From Planctomycetota bacterium (GTDB lineage Bacteria; Planctomycetota; Phycisphaerae; Sedimentisphaerales; Anaerobacaceae): 37,613 nucleotides of DNA. Made by a program: the position numbers and the translations under genes. Positions 34,545 to 37,613 of this stretch are shown one piece after another. Position 1 is the first letter of the stretch; each line of letters opens with the position of its first letter. Below the pieces are notes generated by a model, which saw nothing but the letters and a program-made list of their open reading frames with translations, was not told the DNA's origin and did not search any database. The stretch spans positions 1 through 37,613 of the forward strand of contig DAOWID010000186.1 of the NCBI GenBank assembly GCA_030641115.1, written 5' to 3'.

Positions 34545-34979
34545 TCATTCTGCTACGCTGGCCGTCGTGTGCGTTTCTCGGTCGAGCGCAACGCTTTGAC
34601 GCCCCCTCTGTACTATATTCTTGATGATGTCTCTTCGGCTGACAATACCAACCAGTACCCCCTTGGAAGTGACGGGAACCCTCCTGAAGTAGTTATTGAT
34701 CAAACACTCGCATACTTCCGACAAACTCTCCTGCTCCTCAAAGGAAACCGCCGGTTGCGTCATATAGTCGCCGGCCGTTTTGCTTGCCACATCTTCATTG
34801 GTCTCCCACAATCTCAGCACGTCTCTTTCAGAAACAATCGCGACAAGCGTCATATCGTCTTCAACAACCGGGATACCGCTAATGTTGTGCTTTATTAATA
34901 CTCCCAGCACTTCATATATCGGCGTATCTGTCTTCACGTAGATTACATCTTCGGTCATAACGTCTTTTGCGGTTATCAT
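34545..34979 (-). CDS. CBS-domain pair protein
   Basis: A soluble protein of 144 residues from the ATG at 34979, which has GGAG and a purine-rich stretch (GGAGTAAGGCGG) directly upstream; the frame also extends to a GTG at 35015. Two CBS motifs fill it: AKDVMTEDVIYVKTDTP...HNISGIPVVEDD..VAIVSERDVLR, and AGDYMTQPAVSFEEQESLSE...RRVPVTSKGVLVGIVSRRDI. Such stand-alone Bateman modules bind adenosine nucleotides and usually sense energy state. The partner is unknown. It is encoded alone. Confidence 0.88.
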   Translation of the reverse strand: MITAKDVMTEDVIYVKTDTPIYEVLGVLIKHNISGIPVVEDDMTLVAIVSERDVLRLWETNEDVASKTAGDYMTQPAVSFEEQESLSEVCECLINNYFRRVPVTSKGVLVGIVSRRDIIKNIVQRGRQSVALDRETHTTASVAE

Positions 34980-35297
34980 CCGCCTTACTCCGTTTTCAAA
35001 ATCCTCAATGCCCACTCAATTGTTGTTATCGAACGTAGAACGCTCAACCTAAGCGCTTTCCAACGAGATAATCCCTACTACGACCAAATATGTGCCGCTT
35101 CACCGCCCGCCGTGAAAAGCAGCCAAGGTCCCGGATTATCCGGATGTGCCGTTTGGCCTGTGCCGGCACGTCATTCTTGCGGTCGTCTTATCGGCCATTG
35201 ATACTCTCTGCTGCTGTATCAGGCTCCACACGGGCCGGTTCCTTTTTTCAGTCTGCGCAGCGGAATCTCGATGGTGACTTAGGGCGTCAGTTTTCGC

Positions 35298-35352
35298 TTG
35301 ATTCTTGATCTACTGCCGGTTTACAATCAGTTTACAGTCAGTCTGCAACTGG
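35298..35352 (+). promoter_or_regulatory. Probable promoter with tandem 11-bp direct repeats before the ABC chimera
   Basis: TTGATT (35298-35303), an 18-bp spacer and TACAAT (35322-35327) form a reasonable promoter. The -10 box lies in the first of two tandem 11-mers, TTTACAATCAG (35320-35330) and TTTACAGTCAG (35331-35341), followed by a weak third copy. The repeats could bind a regulator over the start site. Nothing else is seen in 34980-35297. Confidence 0.45.
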
Positions 35353-35397
35353 TTTCTGATGTCAGATAAAAAAACCGCGTTTGAAAAACGGTCAAAT

Positions 35398-35895
35398 ATG
35401 GACGCAGTTCTACTAAACAGCATAAGTAAATCCTTCGGCGATGTCCACGCCGTGCACAATCTCACCGTTACGGTTCCAACGGGCAGCATCTACGGCTTCC
35501 TCGGCCCAAACGGCGCCGGCAAGACAACCACCCTTCGGATGATTATGAATATTATCCGCCCGGACAGCGGCGATATTGAGCTGCTGGGCCATCGCTCAAT
35601 CGCCAAAGCCAGGGCCCGCATCGGCTATATGCCCGAGGAGCGGGGGTTGTATCGCAAGATGACGATCGCCAAGGTGCTCTCATTCGTGCCGCCTTTGACG
35701 CCAATGGTGATGATACTGCGCCTTTCGGCCGGTTCAAACGTTTGGGTAGGTGAGATCCTCGCGTCAATAGCTCTCTTGGTAGTAACCGTCCTCGTGGCGA
35801 TGTGGGCCGCCGCTAAAATCTTCCGGACCGGTATCCTTATGTACGGAAAACGTCCCGGACTTCGGGAAGTGTTCCGATGGCTGAAATACGGTTAG
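35398..35895 (+). pseudogene. In-frame chimera: N-terminus of an ABC-2 type ATPase joined to the C-terminus of its permease
   Basis: The first 97 or so residues from the ATG at 35398 are a normal NatA/CcmA-like ABC ATPase: SISKSFGDVHAVHNLTVTVP, Walker A GFLGPNGAGKTTTLRM, and the Q-loop region YMPEERGLYRKMTIAKVL. The frame then switches without stop to SFVPPLTPMVMILRLSAG followed by three or so membrane segments and GKRPGLREVFRWLKYG, which matches the C-terminal end of NatB-like ABC-2 permeases. The ABC signature, Walker B and most of the permease are missing. The simplest explanation is a deletion of about 1.5-2 kb that fused two adjacent genes in frame. It cannot work as a normal transporter. 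An assembly collapse is an alternative. Confidence 0.75.
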
Positions 35896-36022
35896 TATTT
35901 TGTTACCTATGATCGCTCAACTGCAAAAAAGTTCGTTGATTAACGCATGATTATAAGAGCTGTTGCCTTAAAGCGTTAAATCCAAAAGAATTACAGGTGT
36001 TATTTCTTATCACCCGAACAAC

Positions 36023-36760
36023 GTGAGCAAGCTCCTCTACAATCTGGGCAGAAAGATCGGGCCGAGGGTTCGCAAGGCCAAGTGGATATGGCAATCGATG
36101 ACCGGAACCGAAGCCGACGCTATCAAAGTCGAGAACGACGTCGGCCGAGACCTCGCCCACGAGATCAGACTACACTTGAAGCCCGATCCCGAACCTCAAA
36201 TCGAGCAATTACTCAGCAAAATCGGGCCCCGCCTGGCAGCCTCCGTCGCCAACAGGTTCCGAACCTTCAGCTTCGAGACCGTCAAGGGCAGCGAGCCCAA
36301 TGCCTTCGCCCTGCCGGGAGGCTTCATCTTTATCACCCGCTCACTCGTCGAGCTCTGCGGCGCCAACCCCGATGAGGTCGCCTTCATCCTCGCCCACGAA
36401 ATGGCCCACGTCATCCGCGGACACGCAATGGACCGCATCATCAGCAACACCGCCATCTCCACCGCCGCCAGAATCACGCCCGCGCGCGGCCTCCTGTCCG
36501 GCTGGCTCCAAAAAGTGGGCGTCCACTTCCTCGAAAGCGCCTATTCTCAGGACCTCGAATCAGAAGCCGACAAGCTCGGCACGCGCCTCGCCGCCGCCGC
36601 CAAATACGACCCAAACGCCGCCACAAGACTACTCTCCCGCCTCGCCAAACTCGCCGACGCCCCCAAAAAATTCTACCTCGGCCACTATTTCTCCTCACAC
36701 CCCCCCTACAACATCCGCATCCAGACCATCAACCGCCTCCTCCGCAAATTGAAACCCTGA
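36023..36760 (+). CDS. M48-family zinc metalloprotease
   Basis: A 245-residue protein with the zinc site HEMAH at 125-129 (ILAHEMAHVIRGH) and third ligand Glu181 in DLESEADKLG, the classic M48 arrangement. EPNAFALPGGFIFITRSLVE is the conserved substrate-side segment of BepA/LoiP/Oma1-like enzymes. No signal peptide or membrane segment is evident, unlike many M48 members, so it may be cytoplasmic or start further upstream. The start is a GTG at 36023 with no clear Shine-Dalgarno; the frame closes upstream at a TAA near 35980. It probably serves in protein quality control. It stands alone after the ABC chimera. Confidence 0.85.
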   Translation: MSKLLYNLGRKIGPRVRKAKWIWQSMTGTEADAIKVENDVGRDLAHEIRLHLKPDPEPQIEQLLSKIGPRLAASVANRFRTFSFETVKGSEPNAFALPGGFIFITRSLVELCGANPDEVAFILAHEMAHVIRGHAMDRIISNTAISTAARITPARGLLSGWLQKVGVHFLESAYSQDLESEADKLGTRLAAAAKYDPNAATRLLSRLAKLADAPKKFYLGHYFSSHPPYNIRIQTINRLLRKLKP

Positions 36761-36786
36761 TGTCACGGCAGCCCTCCACGCCCCCC

Positions 36787-36902
36787 GTTTAGCCGTCGTC
36801 GGAACAACGACGTTTGTTTAGCCCCGCCACCTGTGGGCGGGGCCGTTTACCCCTCGTCGCCACCACGACGAATGTTTAACCCCCACCCCATGATCTTACC
36901 TG
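36787..36902. repeat. 29-bp-period array of GTTTA plus different hairpins
   Basis: GTTTA starts at 36787, 36816, 36845 and 36874, exactly 29 bp apart. Each of the first three units contains a different dyad: CGTCGT 36794-36799 with ACGACG 36807-36812; GCCCCGCC 36821-36828 with GGCGGGGC 36836-36843; TCGTCG 36854-36859 with CGACGA 36866-36871. Only the GTTTA[GA]CC-like head is shared, and the hairpin sequences differ. Confidence 0.7.
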
Positions 36903-37613
36903 CCTATAAGGCAGCGTTGGGGGGTCACCCAACTTCGCCTGCCCTCGCAGGTGACATATTTAGCCCCCAGGCCCGCCCTGGGGGGCCCAAAAAAATCGCC
37001 GTACGACGGCGACCACATTATACCCCACCCCCTGCCGTCGGCGTTATCACATAAGAAAAGAAGGAAGTCGCCTTCGGCGACGCTGATTCTAATTTCATCA
37101 CCCCGCCTCCGAAGCCACATAGGGTGTGACGATAGCATAGTTCAGCAGCATAGGCTCGCAGTCCATGTGGTTTACTTGAATGTTAAGCATAAGGACGACA
37201 CCAAAAGGTGCAGGCACGACAGGAGCAATATGCGACGGGGCTATGCGACAAGTTCGTCTCTTGGCGAACAGGATTCGCGATTTTAGAAGGCACAATGCTC
37301 CCGACGGAGAATAACAATCTCGGCTCTGGCCCGCTAAAAACGCACTAATCCACGGATATCAGACTGATTCATCGTCGAAGAAGCCTGCACCTTCAAGTGT
37401 TCAAAAAAATGTAGTACAAAAAATCAAAACATAAACCATTGACAAAGGTCGTTCCATATCAGCCCCCCAACCCCCAAGGGCGTTGGGGGGTCCGTCCCGA
37501 AAGCGCCTCACGTCAACATATACCCAATCATTCTCGCCATAATCAAAACCAAAAAAAACCGCCCTGGCCCCGCCAGCGCCTCCCCCTCGATTAGCCCCGG
37601 GTTCCACCCGGGG
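36903..37613. other. Gene-free GC-rich tract with extragenic palindromes
   Basis: No credible gene is seen; open frames here derive from low-complexity DNA. Hairpins include CCCCCAGG 36964-36971 with CCTGGGGG 36977-36984, CCCCCCAAC 37463-37471 with GTTGGGGGG 37482-37490, and CCCCGGG 37595-37601 with CCCGGGG 37607-37613 at the window edge. Each is preceded by AGC, mostly as TTAGCCCC, suggesting one palindromic repeat family continuing from the 29-bp array. Confidence 0.6.

Noticed and set aside
34377-34898. 173-codon plus-strand frame
   Set aside because: It lies mostly antisense to the well-supported CBS-domain gene and has no domain or ribosome site.
36787-36902. Possible CRISPR array because of the 29-bp period
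   Set aside because: Only five to eight bases are constant per unit, the rest are different palindromes, and no cas gene is in the window.
36896-37138. 80-codon minus-strand frame in the GC-rich tail region
   Set aside because: It covers palindromic low-complexity DNA, lacks a ribosome site and has no recognisable domain. It may be a recurring repeat-derived frame in such genomes, but I cannot support it as a gene.

Overview
The window looks like a chromosomal segment of a planctomycete, most probably of the Phycisphaerae/Sedimentisphaerales type. The clues are several proteins ending in the dockerin-like modules common there (D.N.DG.VDF.DFA..ADNW, final WLEGT), PEP-CTERM type tails, export-tagged carbohydrate-active enzymes, and large intergenic tracts of low-complexity repeats. 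No rRNA, tRNA, CRISPR array, transposase or phage gene was recognised. The taxonomic call is an inference from protein style.

Layout. (1) 2-4804, plus strand: the 3' part of a giant secreted protein that joins two putative wall-degrading domains (Amidase_6 and lysozyme/SLT-like) with leucine-rich repeats, InlB-like repeats, a NosD-like beta-helix and dockerin repeats. (2) 4805-6647: a gene-poor tract of heptamer arrays, a repeated CAAACCCAAT word and a perfect consensus promoter with no gene behind it. It ends abruptly on the C-terminal remnant of a heparinase II/III-like gene. (3) 6648-8257: a PEP-CTERM-like protein gene with a promoter, a structured leader of about 350 nt and a strong terminator. 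(4) 28635-8418, minus strand: a Wzx/Wzy-type exopolysaccharide locus. In transcription order it holds a FixJ-like response regulator, two paralogous alpha-toroid proteins (one with a PEP-CTERM tail, one with dockerin repeats), a small exported protein with an RPP repeat tail, Wza-like export lipoprotein, Wzc-like tyrosine kinase, CpsB-like phosphatase, O-antigen ligase-TPR protein, NusG-like antiterminator, WecA-like initiating transferase, methyltransferase, Wzx flippase, and GT4, Wzy, GT4 and GT2 genes. The 9.2-14.4 kb part is visibly AT-rich, as expected for an exchangeable serotype-like cassette. (5) 28.7-29.5 kb: decayed DNA, including a 176-bp MITE-like element that appears to have inserted, with a 9-bp target duplication, into a 55-codon gene, and a fragment of a CPBP membrane protease. 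(6) 29621-33786, minus: GH127 and GH43 enzymes, probably an operon for arabinose-containing plant polysaccharide. (7) 33787-37613: extragenic palindromes, a CBS-pair protein, an in-frame chimera between an ABC ATPase and its ABC-2 permease, an M48 metalloprotease, and a GC-rich hairpin tract with an exact 29-bp period.

The central theme is building, exporting and decorating an extracellular matrix. WecA-like transferase starts the repeat unit, the GTs and methyltransferase complete it, Wzx flips it, Wzy polymerises it, and Wzc, CpsB and Wza control length and export. The NusG-like factor probably keeps the long transcript going. The PEP-CTERM and dockerin proteins are plausible matrix or surface partners. 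No exosortase gene lies in the window, so sorting would depend on a gene elsewhere. The most unusual items are the heptamer-built intergenic tract, the element insertion with in-frame 9-bp duplication, the anchor-swapped paralogue pair, the structured leader at 7.1-7.46 kb, the ABC chimera and the 29-bp hairpin array.
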